NCBI GenBank assembly: GCA_034189655.1
Contig: JAXHUE010000031.1
Span: 1-21,561, forward strand
Direction: 5' to 3'
Source of the DNA: JAXHUE01 sp034189655
Lineage (GTDB): Bacteria; Chloroflexota; Dehalococcoidia; E44-bin15
Length of the DNA stretch: 21,561 nt
Shown: one piece after another, positions 1-9,024 of the stretch
How positions within the stretch are numbered: position 1 is the stretch's first letter
How the letters are laid out: every line of letters begins with the position of its first letter
The notes under the pieces: generated by a model
What the model saw: the letters and a program-made list of their open reading frames with translations, nothing else
Database searches by the model: none
What the model was told of the DNA's origin: nothing
Made by a program: the position numbers and the translations under genes

Positions 1-482
1 CCCCCTTCGTCGAGGGTAAGCTGGAGCCCCTGCCTCTCCAGGACGCTGTCCAGCGGGCCGTCGAGGATGGGGAGCACGACCTTGCCCGCGGCCCCCGCGG
101 CGGGGCGCCAGTCGATGTCGAAATAGCGGGCGTACGGCGAGCCCTGGCCGTTCTCCAGCACGTCCATCCACCACGGGTTGTCCATGTCCGCTGCCATGTG
201 GTTGGGCACGATATCGAGGAGCAGGCCCATGTGGCGGCGGTGCAGTCCCCCGGTGAGCGCCTTGAAGTCCTGCCCTGTGCCCAGCTCCGGGTTCAGCGAG
301 AGCGGGCAGGTGACATCGTAGCCGTGGGTGCTTCCCCGTCGAGCCCTGAGGATGGGTGAGGCGTACACGTCAGTGATGCCCAGCCTGGAGAGGTAGGGCA
401 CAGTGGCCCGGGCATCGGCGAAACGGAACCCGCTATTGAGCTGGAGGCGATAGGTGGCGAGGGGGACTCTTGAGCGGGCCAT
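1..482 (-). CDS. treY: Maltooligosyltrehalose synthase (TreY), N-terminal part, cut by window edge
   Basis: TreY is a cytoplasmic GH13 enzyme that rearranges the reducing-end alpha-1,4 bond of a maltooligosaccharide to an alpha-1,1 bond, giving maltooligosyltrehalose for TreZ. I translated 160 codons from the ATG at 482; the frame stays open to base 1, so the C-terminal three quarters or more is missing. Family hallmarks are visible: TYRLQL at residues 10-15, SPILRARRGSTHGYDV at 42-56, the GH13 region I segment DIVPNHM at 90-96, and FDIDW at 121-125. The catalytic Asp/Glu residues lie beyond the edge. The ATG follows the stop of the GH57 gene with no gap (TAG then ATG), and a GGTGG sits just upstream, so translation is probably coupled. 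It is the last visible gene of the leftward operon. The alternative, another GH13 enzyme, is unlikely given the TreY-specific start. Confidence 0.93.
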   Translation of the reverse strand, partial: MARSRVPLATYRLQLNSGFRFADARATVPYLSRLGITDVYASPILRARRGSTHGYDVTCPLSLNPELGTGQDFKALTGGLHRRHMGLLLDIVPNHMAADMDNPWWMDVLENGQGSPYARYFDIDWRPAAGAAGKVVLPILDGPLDSVLERQGLQLTLDEG

Positions 483-2918
483 CTATTCCACCCATACTGA
501 CAGTCGCTCGCCCAGTTCGCGGAAGAGGGAGAGCCAGGCCTCGGCCTCCTCGCCCACGCGCTCCGCCCCGTCCCTCACCTGGGGATAGGTGCTCTGCAGT
601 ACCCTGTAGTATGCGTTCTGGGCCTTGGCGAAATCGACCTCAAGAGGGTCGAAAGGCAGGGACTGCGCCATGCCCACCACCCCGGCGAGCCTCTGGAGCA
701 GGGCGAGCTCGGTGGGCTGGGCGAGGAGCTCCTGGGACAGCCGCTCGATGGTGTGCTCAAGCGCATACCCCAGGCCTGCCGTATCCATCTCCACCTGCCA
801 TATCTCTGCGGAGTCAAGGAGCGCAGAGACACGGTCGATGTCGGGGTCTTCCTCCTCGAAGGCGCGGCGCAGGTCGATGTTCAAGATGAACTCCGCCGCC
901 GCGCGGAAGGCCCGGGGCAGCGGCTGCCCCAGGTCGGCGAGGAAGCGCATCAGCGGGCAGTTCTGGTCGAACACGCCGCGGTAGACCGCCTCGATGTCGG
1001 AGAGGGTAGACTCCAGGATGTACTCCAGAGCCTTGCGCTGCTCATCGCGGAAGAGGTTCCTCAAGGAGTAGCTGGAAGAGCCGAAGTGACGGTCTATGAG
1101 CCGCACGACCTCGGGGAAGTCGGCCACATCGAAGACCTCCTGCACCTCGTGCACCATGGCCCGGTAGGCGTCGTCCCCCTGGTAGGCGCGTACGCCGCCA
1201 CTCAAGTTGTGGTCGCCGAAGTGGAGCAGGCCGAAGCACAAGTCGGCCGATTCGTGGGTTATCTCGGAGGAGACGTGCACCCTGCCCATCGCCAGCCTGA
1301 CCCTCCCCGCCTCGCGGAGCACGTAGTCGTCGATGTCCAGCACGTAGCAGTAGGCACGTGCCTGCTCGTTGTAGCCCTCGAACAGGGAGTTCACCGCCCA
1401 GTGTGCGGCGACCTTGGGCAGGTCTACCATGGCCGGCCTGACGAAGCGCTCATAGATGCGGCGGCCGTTCCCATAGGCCCTGATGTTGCTACTGGCCTCC
1501 TCCAGCAGCTTCAAGAAGCCCTCTTCGATGTCGTCGCCGAAGAGCTCAGTGGCAAGCTGGATGGCCCTCCCGGCGTACTGGATGACCTGTACCGTCTCCA
1601 GCCCCGACAGCTCGTCGAAGAACCAGCCGCAGCTGGTGAACATGAGCATGGCCTGGCGCTGGAGCTCAAGGAGCTTGAGCGCCTCTATCTTCTCTGCCTC
1701 GTTGAGCGGCCGCGCGGCGTGCTCGCCGAGGAACCTCTCCACGCTCTCTGGTGAGCGGTCGAGGATGACCCAGATGTAGTCGTCGCGGGCGGCCCACGGG
1801 TCTTTCAAGAGCCCTTTCCCCTTCTCCTCGAATCTGGGGGCAAGCTGGTCTCGCAGCCAGTCCATCGCCCGGCGCAGCGGCTCCCGCCACGCCTGGTTCC
1901 ACCTGGGGTTCCTGCCGGCATTGCATCCACAGTTGCTGCGCCACCGCTCCACACCGTGGGTGCAGCTCCACGAGGTGTTCTCCACGATCTCAACCTCGTG
2001 GGTGGGGGGATACCTGTCCAGGTACTCGGCGTAGTTGGTGATGCGGGCGATATCGTGGGACTCCATAGAGTGCAGGGCATAGGCCAGGGCCATGTCCCCG
2101 TGCCGGTGGTGGTGGCCGTAGGTCTCGCCGTCTGTGGCGATGTGGACGAGCTGTGGGCGCTCGTTTTCCCCGGAGAAGGCGCCCTCTATGCGGCGGGCAA
2201 ATGCATCTCCACTTGAGAGCAGGCCCTCGAAGGCGACGGCACGGGCGATGGACTCGTTGTAGAAGAAGAGGGCCATACTGCGTCCCGAGGGCAGCCGGAG
2301 CTCGTAGGGCATGGAAGGGTCGATGGTGCCGCCGCCCACGTCCTGCCAGTCGCCGCCCGCCATGGGCCGCACGCGGCCGGCCTGGTGAGGGGCGAGGATG
2401 GTGAACCGTATCCCCAGCTCAGAGAGGACCTCCAGCGTCTCCAGGTCAACCGCCGTCTCGGGGAGCCACATGCCCTCTGGCCTCCGCCCGAAGCGGTGCT
2501 CGAAGTCGCGGATGCCCCACAGCGCCTGGGTGTGCTTATCGCGCCCGTTTGCCAGGGGCATTATCAGGTGGTTGTAGGGCTGGGCCAGGGCATTGCCGCG
2601 GCCTGAGCGCTCGCCCTGGCTCTCCCCATCGACGTCTACGATGGCCTGATACACGGAGGGCGCCTTGTACTCCATCCACGACAGGAGGGTGGGGCCGACG
2701 TTGGAGCTCACGTGGGCGTAGTTGTTGACGATCATGACGATGCGGCCTTCTTCGTCCAGTATGCGAGAGGAGGCATTGGGCTCATAGCACTCGGCGGTGA
2801 TGCGCTCGTTCCAGTCGTGGTAGGGGTAGGCCGAGACCTGGAGCTCAATGGCCTCAAGCCACGGGTTCTCCCGCGGTGGCTGGTAGAAGTGGCCGTGAAT
2901 GCAGACGTATCGTTCCAT
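483..2918 (-). CDS. Glycoside hydrolase family 57 protein with DUF3536-type C-terminal region
   Basis: An 811-residue protein. The N-terminal 330 or so residues are a GH57 catalytic domain: motif 1 is HGHFYQPP at 8-15, the nucleophile motif is GMWLPE with Glu154, and the acid/base motif is ATDGE with Asp263. GH57 enzymes act on alpha-glucans by a retaining mechanism (amylase, 4-alpha-glucanotransferase, branching enzyme), so both catalytic carboxylates seem present. The rest, from about residue 330, matches the long helical region usually called DUF3536. A conserved-looking Trp/Cys-rich stretch with Cys319, Cys330 and Cys332 lies at the junction and might bind a metal. The exact reaction of this subfamily is not known to me. 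The ATG abuts the treZ stop, with GGGGAGG five bases before the intervening stop. Position between treZ and treY implies work on the same maltooligosaccharides, perhaps trimming, branching or disproportionating them. Confidence 0.9.
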   Translation of the reverse strand: MERYVCIHGHFYQPPRENPWLEAIELQVSAYPYHDWNERITAECYEPNASSRILDEEGRIVMIVNNYAHVSSNVGPTLLSWMEYKAPSVYQAIVDVDGESQGERSGRGNALAQPYNHLIMPLANGRDKHTQALWGIRDFEHRFGRRPEGMWLPETAVDLETLEVLSELGIRFTILAPHQAGRVRPMAGGDWQDVGGGTIDPSMPYELRLPSGRSMALFFYNESIARAVAFEGLLSSGDAFARRIEGAFSGENERPQLVHIATDGETYGHHHRHGDMALAYALHSMESHDIARITNYAEYLDRYPPTHEVEIVENTSWSCTHGVERWRSNCGCNAGRNPRWNQAWREPLRRAMDWLRDQLAPRFEEKGKGLLKDPWAARDDYIWVILDRSPESVERFLGEHAARPLNEAEKIEALKLLELQRQAMLMFTSCGWFFDELSGLETVQVIQYAGRAIQLATELFGDDIEEGFLKLLEEASSNIRAYGNGRRIYERFVRPAMVDLPKVAAHWAVNSLFEGYNEQARAYCYVLDIDDYVLREAGRVRLAMGRVHVSSEITHESADLCFGLLHFGDHNLSGGVRAYQGDDAYRAMVHEVQEVFDVADFPEVVRLIDRHFGSSSYSLRNLFRDEQRKALEYILESTLSDIEAVYRGVFDQNCPLMRFLADLGQPLPRAFRAAAEFILNIDLRRAFEEEDPDIDRVSALLDSAEIWQVEMDTAGLGYALEHTIERLSQELLAQPTELALLQRLAGVVGMAQSLPFDPLEVDFAKAQNAYYRVLQSTYPQVRDGAERVGEEAEAWLSLFRELGERLSVWVE

Positions 2919-4772
2919 CTAGGCCTCCCCTGTTCTATCGAACATGACAAATGCCCAGGGACCGAGGGCGAGCTTTACCTCTCCCTCCGAGCATAGCTCT
3001 GCGGGGAGCGTGCTGCCTTCCCCCAGCCACCTCTCTTCCGCCGAGTCCAGCACCCTGCGCCATCTGCCGGCGGCCATGGGCAGGGAGAGAGAGGTGTGTC
3101 TGTCGCTCACGTTGAAGGCTATTGCCACCTCCCGGCCGTCGCCCCAGCGGCGCAGGGAGAGCACCCCTTCGCCTGGCCACAGGGTGACCTCTGCCTGCTC
3201 CTTGCTCGGCCGGGCAAGGGCGGGATGGGCCTCTCGCAGCCGCAGGAGCTCCCGGTAGAGGTCGAGGAGGACGCGGTGGTGTCCCTCCCCCCGGAGCAGG
3301 TGGTCGAGCTTGGAGCGCAGGAAGGTGGCCTCTGCCTGGGGGTCGGGGGGCTCTCCCTCCCAGGAGAAGGCGTCGAACTCCTCGCGGCGCCCCTGGCGCA
3401 CCGCCGCCGCGAGCTGGGGGTCGGAGTGGCTGGTGAAGTAGAGGAAGGGGGCGGTCTCGCCATACTCCTGTCCCATGAATATCAGTGGCACGCAGGGGGA
3501 CAGCAGCAGGACGGCGGCGGCCAGCTCCTGCCCCTGGAGCGAGGTGAGCTGGCCCAGGCGCTCGCCGAGCATGCGGTTGCCCACCTGGTCGTGGTTCTGG
3601 GCGAAGGCCACCAGCCTGTGGGCGGGGATATCGCGGGAGGACGAGCCGTGCCGGTGCTGGCGGTAGGCGGAGCGCTGGCCAGAGTAGACGAATCCCTCGC
3701 GCACGGCCTTGGCCATGTGCCGGGGCCTGCCGAAGTCCCGGTAGTAGCCCTGGCGCTCGCCGGTGAGGAGTGCGTGGAGGGCGTGGTGGAAGTCATCGTT
3801 CCAGTGGGCATCGAGGCCGTAGCCCCCCTGCCCCTGGGGCCGGACCAGGCGGGCATCGTTCCTGTCGCTCTCGGCGAAGAGGTAGACTGAGCGGCCCAGC
3901 AGCCTCCCCTGCTCGTGCACCGCGGTGGCCAACTCCTGGAGGAAGGGGTGGGCGGAGAGGTCGAGGATGGCGTGCAGGGCGTCGAGGCGGAGGGCGTCCA
4001 CGTGGCAGTCCACTATCCAGTAGAGGGCGTTCTCGATGAAGAAGTGCCGCACCTCGTCGCTCCCCGGCCCATCGAAGTTGAGGGCCGACCCCCAGGGGGT
4101 GCGATAGCGGTCGGTGAAGTAGGGGCCGAAGTCCCCCAGGTAGTTGCCCTCAGGCCCCAGGTGGTTGTAGACCACGTCCAGCACCAGGGCCAGCCCCTTA
4201 CGGTGGCAGGCGTCTGCCAGCCGTTTCAGGCCCTCGGGCCCACCGTAGGAGCCCTGCGCGGCGAAGGGGAAGACGCCGTCGTAGCCCCAGTTGCGGCTGC
4301 CGGGGAACTGGGCCACGGGCATGAGCTCGATGGCGGTGATGCCCAGCCCGGCGAGGCCGTCGAGGTGGGGGATGATGGCATCGAAGGTGCCCTCACCGGT
4401 GTATGTCCCCACGTGCAGCTCGTAGAGCACGTAGTCCTCGAGGGGCAGCCCCTGCCACGGGCCGTCCCCCCAGGCGAAGTCGCGGCCGGTCACCTGTGAT
4501 GGGCCGTGGACGCCGCGGGGCTGCGACCTGGAGGCGGGGTCGGGCCGCTCCCTGCCGCCGTCGAGCCGGTAGAGGTAGAGGGCCCCCGGCGATATGCCTT
4601 CTACGGCTGCGCTGTGATACCCCCGCTGGCCCCTCTTCATGGGCACCAGGCGCTCCTGGGGCTCCACCACGTGCACCGAGACCTCCTCTACCCACGGCGC
4701 CCAGACACGGAACTGGCACCCCTGGCCGCCCACGTGGACGGCCCCCAGGCCTGGTCTCCATCCCCGTGTCAT
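2919..4772 (-). CDS. treZ: Malto-oligosyltrehalose trehalohydrolase (TreZ)
   Basis: TreZ hydrolyses maltooligosyltrehalose, made by TreY, to free trehalose and a shortened maltooligosaccharide. The 617-residue product has an N-terminal beta-sandwich (FRVWAP near 21-26) followed by the GH13 barrel. Barrel signatures are ELHVGTYTGEGTFD at 118-131, DVVYNHLGPEGNY at 199-211, the nucleophile Asp264 in LRLDALHAI, the acid/base Glu301 in FAESDRND, and Asp395 in QNHDQVGNR. The lone QNHDQVGNR motif and the E-S-D-R-N-D segment are typical of TreZ rather than GlgB or GlgX. Length is normal for the family. The ATG overlaps the glgB stop by four bases (ATGA) and has only a weak Shine-Dalgarno, so translation probably depends on glgB. 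Pairing with treY in the same operon supports the call. Confidence 0.96.
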   Translation of the reverse strand: MTRGWRPGLGAVHVGGQGCQFRVWAPWVEEVSVHVVEPQERLVPMKRGQRGYHSAAVEGISPGALYLYRLDGGRERPDPASRSQPRGVHGPSQVTGRDFAWGDGPWQGLPLEDYVLYELHVGTYTGEGTFDAIIPHLDGLAGLGITAIELMPVAQFPGSRNWGYDGVFPFAAQGSYGGPEGLKRLADACHRKGLALVLDVVYNHLGPEGNYLGDFGPYFTDRYRTPWGSALNFDGPGSDEVRHFFIENALYWIVDCHVDALRLDALHAILDLSAHPFLQELATAVHEQGRLLGRSVYLFAESDRNDARLVRPQGQGGYGLDAHWNDDFHHALHALLTGERQGYYRDFGRPRHMAKAVREGFVYSGQRSAYRQHRHGSSSRDIPAHRLVAFAQNHDQVGNRMLGERLGQLTSLQGQELAAAVLLLSPCVPLIFMGQEYGETAPFLYFTSHSDPQLAAAVRQGRREEFDAFSWEGEPPDPQAEATFLRSKLDHLLRGEGHHRVLLDLYRELLRLREAHPALARPSKEQAEVTLWPGEGVLSLRRWGDGREVAIAFNVSDRHTSLSLPMAAGRWRRVLDSAEERWLGEGSTLPAELCSEGEVKLALGPWAFVMFDRTGEA

Positions 4773-6742
4773 GGCCCTGGACTCTCACACTTAAAGAAGA
4801 GGACAGCAAGGGGGGGCAGGGTGAGGGTGAGGCAGAAGGGGCGCCCGTGGCAGGCCATGGGCGCTGCCTCCACACCCCCCGTGTTGTACTGTCCGCTCCC
4901 CCCGTACTCCTCGGCATCGCTGTTTAGCACCTCGTGCCACGTCCCGCCGTGGGGAACCCCCACCCGGTAGCCTGAACGGGATACGGGGGTGAAGTTGCAC
5001 ACCACGAGCACCGCGTCCCCCGCGGACCTCCCCTTTCGGATGAAGCTGATGATGCTGCTATCGGAGTCGGTGCAGTCGACCCACTCGAAGCCTGAGGCCT
5101 CGCAGTCCAGCTCGTAGAGAGCAGGCTCGCTGCGGTACAGCCGGTTCAGGCTTTGAGCCCAGCGCTGGAGACTGGCGTGCAGGGGATAGTCAAGGAGGTG
5201 CCACTCCAGGCTCTCGTCGTGGGCCCACTCGCGCCACTGGCCGAGCTCGCCGCCCATGAAGAGCAGCTTCTTCCCAGACTGGCCGTACATGTATCCCAGG
5301 AGGAGCCTCACGTTGGCGAACTTCTGCCAGTCGTCGCCGGGCATCTTGGCCAGGAGTGAGCCCTTGCCGTGCACCACCTCGTCGTGGGAGAGGGGCAGGA
5401 TAAAGTTCTCGTGAAAGGCGTAGATCATGCGGAAGGTGATGTCGTTCTGGTGGTACCTCCTGTGGATCGGGTCGTGCGACATGTACTGCAGGGTATCGTG
5501 CATCCAGCCCATGTCCCACTTCAAGCCGAAGCCCAGGCCCCCGATGTAGGTCGGCCGCGATACCATGGGCCACGCCGTGGACTCCTCGGCGATGGTATGT
5601 ACGTCGGGGTACTCCCGGTATATCTCCTCGTTCAAGCGACGCAGCAGCGATATGGCCTCCAGGTTCTCTCGCCCCCCGTACTTGTTAGGAACCCACTCCC
5701 CCTCCTTGCGCGAGTAGTCCAGGTAGAGCATCGAGGCCACCGCGTCCACGCGCAGGCCGTCCGCGTGGTAGACGTCCAGCCAGAAGAGGGCGCTGGATAT
5801 GATGAAGCTGCGCACCTCGTTGCGGCCGTAGTTGAAGATGAGGCTGTTCCAGTCGGGGTGGAAGCCCTTCCTGGGGTCGGCGTGCTCGTAGAGGTGGGTG
5901 CCGTCGAAGAAGCCCAGCCCGTGCTCGTCGTTGGGGAAGTGCGAGGGTACCCAGTCCAGGATGATGCCTATGCCGTGCTGGTGCAGGCAGTCGATGAAGT
6001 ACATGAAGTCCTGCGGCTCCCCGTAGCGACTGGAGGGGGCGAAGTAGCCCGTGGTCTGGTATCCCCAGGAGCCGTAGAAGGGGTGCTCCATGATCGGCAG
6101 GAGCTCCACGTGGGTGAACCCCATCTGCTGGCAGTACTGTGCCAGGAGGGGCGCCAGCTCCCGGTAGCTCATAAGGCGGTCCTCCTCCTCGGGCACGCGC
6201 CGCCAGGAGCCCAGGTGCACCTCGTATACGGCGATGGGGCTATCGAGGGCGTTGTGGCGCCGCCTCGACCCCATCCACTCCTGGTCACCCCAGGGGTAGT
6301 CCAGCCCCCACACGAAGGAGCCGTTCCTGGGGGCGACCTCGCCGCGGCGGGCGAAGGGGTCGGCCTTGTCCACCCGGTACTTCGAGTGCCGGGACACGAT
6401 GTGGTACTTGTAGAGGTTGCCGTGACCCACGCCGGAGATGAAGCCCTCCCATATCCCAGACCTGCCCTTCGGTTGCAGTGGGTGGCTCGACTTGTCCCAG
6501 CCGTTGAAGTCGCCGATGACCGAGACCTTCCTGGCATCGGGGGCCCACACGGCAAAGAAGGTACCGTCCACACCGTCTGCGGTCATGGGATGGGCGCCGA
6601 GCTTCTCGTAGAGCCGGAAGTGAGACCCCTCGTTGAAGAGGTAGATATCGTCGCCGGTGAGGGGGGACACATCGTAGCGCACCTGGGGGGCATCCGCCCT
6701 CTGTGGTGGGGCGGGGTTGGTATCGCCCTTTCCTTCGCTCAC
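4769..6742 (-). CDS. glgB: 1,4-alpha-glucan branching enzyme (GlgB, GH13_9)
   Basis: GlgB cuts an alpha-1,4 chain and transfers the piece to an alpha-1,6 position, branching glycogen. The 657-residue protein has one CBM48 module (FAVWAPDARKVSVIGDFNGW, about 63-82) and no second N-terminal module, then the GH13 barrel: EVHLGSW 174-180, nucleophile Asp333 in LRVDAVASM, acid/base Glu386 in IAEEST, and Asp454 in LSHDEVVHGK. Spacings of 53 and 121 residues from the nucleophile equal those I recall for E. coli GlgB (405, 458, 526). The start is a GTG that shares one base with the malQ stop (TAGTG), preceded by a strong GGAGGAGGG, so this start is well supported. It gives GlgE a partner: GlgE extends linear maltosyl chains and GlgB branches them. 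Confidence 0.97.
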   Translation of the reverse strand: MSEGKGDTNPAPPQRADAPQVRYDVSPLTGDDIYLFNEGSHFRLYEKLGAHPMTADGVDGTFFAVWAPDARKVSVIGDFNGWDKSSHPLQPKGRSGIWEGFISGVGHGNLYKYHIVSRHSKYRVDKADPFARRGEVAPRNGSFVWGLDYPWGDQEWMGSRRRHNALDSPIAVYEVHLGSWRRVPEEEDRLMSYRELAPLLAQYCQQMGFTHVELLPIMEHPFYGSWGYQTTGYFAPSSRYGEPQDFMYFIDCLHQHGIGIILDWVPSHFPNDEHGLGFFDGTHLYEHADPRKGFHPDWNSLIFNYGRNEVRSFIISSALFWLDVYHADGLRVDAVASMLYLDYSRKEGEWVPNKYGGRENLEAISLLRRLNEEIYREYPDVHTIAEESTAWPMVSRPTYIGGLGFGLKWDMGWMHDTLQYMSHDPIHRRYHQNDITFRMIYAFHENFILPLSHDEVVHGKGSLLAKMPGDDWQKFANVRLLLGYMYGQSGKKLLFMGGELGQWREWAHDESLEWHLLDYPLHASLQRWAQSLNRLYRSEPALYELDCEASGFEWVDCTDSDSSIISFIRKGRSAGDAVLVVCNFTPVSRSGYRVGVPHGGTWHEVLNSDAEEYGGSGQYNTGGVEAAPMACHGRPFCLTLTLPPLAVLFFKCESPGP

Positions 6743-8868
6743 TATGCCCTCCTCCCCTTACGGGTACGGTCTACATCGCGCAGCAGGGACGCTACCTGCG
6801 GCAGCCGGCGGAGCTCCTCCAGGGAGTGGCGCGCCTTGCGCCGCCAGTTGGGGCGCTCATCGCCGGTGCCGGGCCTGTTCTGAGGCTGCGTCTCCAGCCA
6901 GGTGTTCTCCAGGTTGACCATGACCACTCGGGCCGGGCTTGCGCTCAAGAAGGACAGGGCCCTTTCGAGGGCCGCCTCCTGGGCCGATGCGACCGCATCA
7001 TCCACGTGGCCCCTCTCGCCGAGGAACGCCAGCAGCGATTCCCGCTGAGACTGGCGCAGCCCCTGCTCCTCGAGCGCACCCGCCTCGTCCAGGAGCCCCT
7101 GTTCCCTGCGGTCCTGTATGTCCAGGCCCTGCCAGAACGCAGCAAACGGCGGCATATCGTGGGTGTCCATGCTCGCCACGGCGTCGGCGGGGACCCGGTG
7201 CAGGGCCTCACCTGGGCTTGTGCAGAGCTCGTACTGTACCACGTATGAGCGATGGAGGCCGTGCCGGGCCATGGCCGGTCTCACCTGCGGAGGTACGGTG
7301 CCCAGGTCTTCACCCACAACGACTGCCCTGTTGCGATAGGACTCAAGGGCAATTATAGCATAGAGCTCCTCGGCGGGGTAGCGAACATAGACCCCGTCAC
7401 TGGCCTCCATCCCCCTGGGGATGCAGAACAGGCGGTGCAGTCCCATGACGTGGTCGATGCGGAGGACGGCGGCGTGCCGCATGTGGTGCCGCAGGCAGGA
7501 TACATAGTACCCGTAGCCCTGACGGCGTAGCCTCTCTGGGTGCAGCGGGGCAAACCCCCAGTCCTGGCCGCGGGTGAACACCGCGTCGGGGGGGGCCCCT
7601 GCCGATGCCTCCTGGATGAACAGGTCTTGGTGCCGCCACACGTCGTAGCCGTGGGGATGGACCCCTGTGGGGAGATCGAGGCAGAGCCCCATGCCCTGCT
7701 CACCGGCCCTCTGTGCGAGCCCCTCCATCTGGCGGTGGGCCAGCCACTGCACGTAGAGGTGGTAGCGGCGGGCCTCTTCATCGTAGTCTGCCGGGCCCAG
7801 GGTGCCCTCCCGGAGTGGCCGCGGCCACTGGGGCCACGGGGCCCGCTCTCTCTCGCCCGCAGCGCGAAAGCGGGCGTAGTCCGCTGCCGCAGGGTGCGCC
7901 TGCGCGAAGCGCGCCAGCTCACGGTAGCGCTCGTGGCCGCTGTGGAAGCAGCAGCGGGCCAGCTCCTCCAGGACGCGGCGCTTGAGCGCCATCTGGCGGT
8001 GATAGTCGACCAGGGGCTCACGGCGCAGTGCCCCGACCTCGTCCCGGAACGCCGGTGAGGCCACTATCTCCCGCGCCGACGGGCACTCGGCAAGCTCCGG
8101 GATGCCGGGGATGTCCAGGTAGAACTCGTTCCACATGAGGCGGCTCGCCGGCATGTAGGGGCTGGGGGTGCCGGGCTCGTCGATGAACGCCGCGAGGAGG
8201 GGGAGGGTAGCCACCAGGCTGCCGCCCAGCGTCGAGACCCAGGTCATCATGGCCTCCAGGTCGGCGAGGTCGCCGCTGCCCCAGCTCCCCTCCGAGTGGA
8301 GCGAGTAGAGGGGCATGAATACCCCCCACACCCCGCCGTCTGCGCCCACGATAGATGCCCAGGCCTTCTGTGGGGCCGATACCACCTGGGCCTGGAGCTG
8401 CCGCTGCGGCACCTCCATGGTGAGCCGGTGGTAGCCCCAGGGCAGCGCAGGGGGAAGGGCCACCCTCGCCGCCCGGTAGGGCACGCCCTCGACAGACGCC
8501 GCTCGCACGGTGGTCAGCTCGCTGCCGTCCAGGGCCCAGCGCAGCGTCTCGCCGCCCTCGAGCTGGAGCTGGCAGGCCACAGGCCCCGCCATCTGCTCCA
8601 GGGGAAGGCGCAGCTCTACGTGGGTGACCTCTCCCTCCCAGGCGACGGCCACCGGCTCAGTGCCCAGGCGCCACGCCTCCTGGCGGCGCTCCCTAAGCGC
8701 CTCCGGGGCATCGTGCAGGGTCTCCACGGGGGCCCCCAGCGCCTTGAGCACGGCCACGAGGGCCTCTGTGTGCGCCGTCTGCCGTCGATGGTAGGCATCG
8801 TAGTACGCCGTCTGCACGCCGTAGAGCCGTGCCAGGTGGAGGAGGTCGCCCCTGGGGCCGGCGCTCAC
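6742..8868 (-). CDS. malQ: 4-alpha-glucanotransferase (MalQ, amylomaltase, GH77)
   Basis: MalQ disproportionates maltooligosaccharides, moving glucan segments between chains and releasing glucose. GH77 signatures are clear: GSWGSGDLADL, SPYMPASRLMWNEFY, and in the 708-residue form the nucleophile Asp472 (RIDHVMG), acid/base Glu520 (VGEDLGTVP) and Asp571 (DTHDMPPF). The N-terminal extension with a beta-rich segment before the barrel resembles the long MalQ type of E. coli. I chose the GTG at 8868 because a GGAGG lies seven bases before it and the helix DLLHLARLYGV begins right after. A longer reading from GTG 8961 would add 31 Pro/His/Ser-rich residues with a poor ribosome site and no resemblance to the family. 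The 156-nt gap to glgE shows no convincing promoter, so it is probably read through from the glgE promoter. Confidence 0.94.
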   Translation of the reverse strand: MSAGPRGDLLHLARLYGVQTAYYDAYHRRQTAHTEALVAVLKALGAPVETLHDAPEALRERRQEAWRLGTEPVAVAWEGEVTHVELRLPLEQMAGPVACQLQLEGGETLRWALDGSELTTVRAASVEGVPYRAARVALPPALPWGYHRLTMEVPQRQLQAQVVSAPQKAWASIVGADGGVWGVFMPLYSLHSEGSWGSGDLADLEAMMTWVSTLGGSLVATLPLLAAFIDEPGTPSPYMPASRLMWNEFYLDIPGIPELAECPSAREIVASPAFRDEVGALRREPLVDYHRQMALKRRVLEELARCCFHSGHERYRELARFAQAHPAAADYARFRAAGERERAPWPQWPRPLREGTLGPADYDEEARRYHLYVQWLAHRQMEGLAQRAGEQGMGLCLDLPTGVHPHGYDVWRHQDLFIQEASAGAPPDAVFTRGQDWGFAPLHPERLRRQGYGYYVSCLRHHMRHAAVLRIDHVMGLHRLFCIPRGMEASDGVYVRYPAEELYAIIALESYRNRAVVVGEDLGTVPPQVRPAMARHGLHRSYVVQYELCTSPGEALHRVPADAVASMDTHDMPPFAAFWQGLDIQDRREQGLLDEAGALEEQGLRQSQRESLLAFLGERGHVDDAVASAQEAALERALSFLSASPARVVMVNLENTWLETQPQNRPGTGDERPNWRRKARHSLEELRRLPQVASLLRDVDRTRKGRRA

Positions 8869-9024
8869 TGCGGGGCCTCCGCAGGTCGCGGTGTGCCCTG
8901 GAGAGGCAGCGTTGCCCGAAGGAGGTGAGGGAGTATGTGGCTGGTGGCACTGGTGTGACACCCGAAGCCCCTGCCCGCAGCTAAAGCACCCTGGTCCAAT
9001 CCCGTCCCCACCTACAGCGCTTCG

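Noticed and set aside
5369..6883. Plus-strand open frame of 504 codons antisense to glgB
   Set aside because: Shadow of glgB; no motif, and glgB motifs and spacings are exact on the minus strand.
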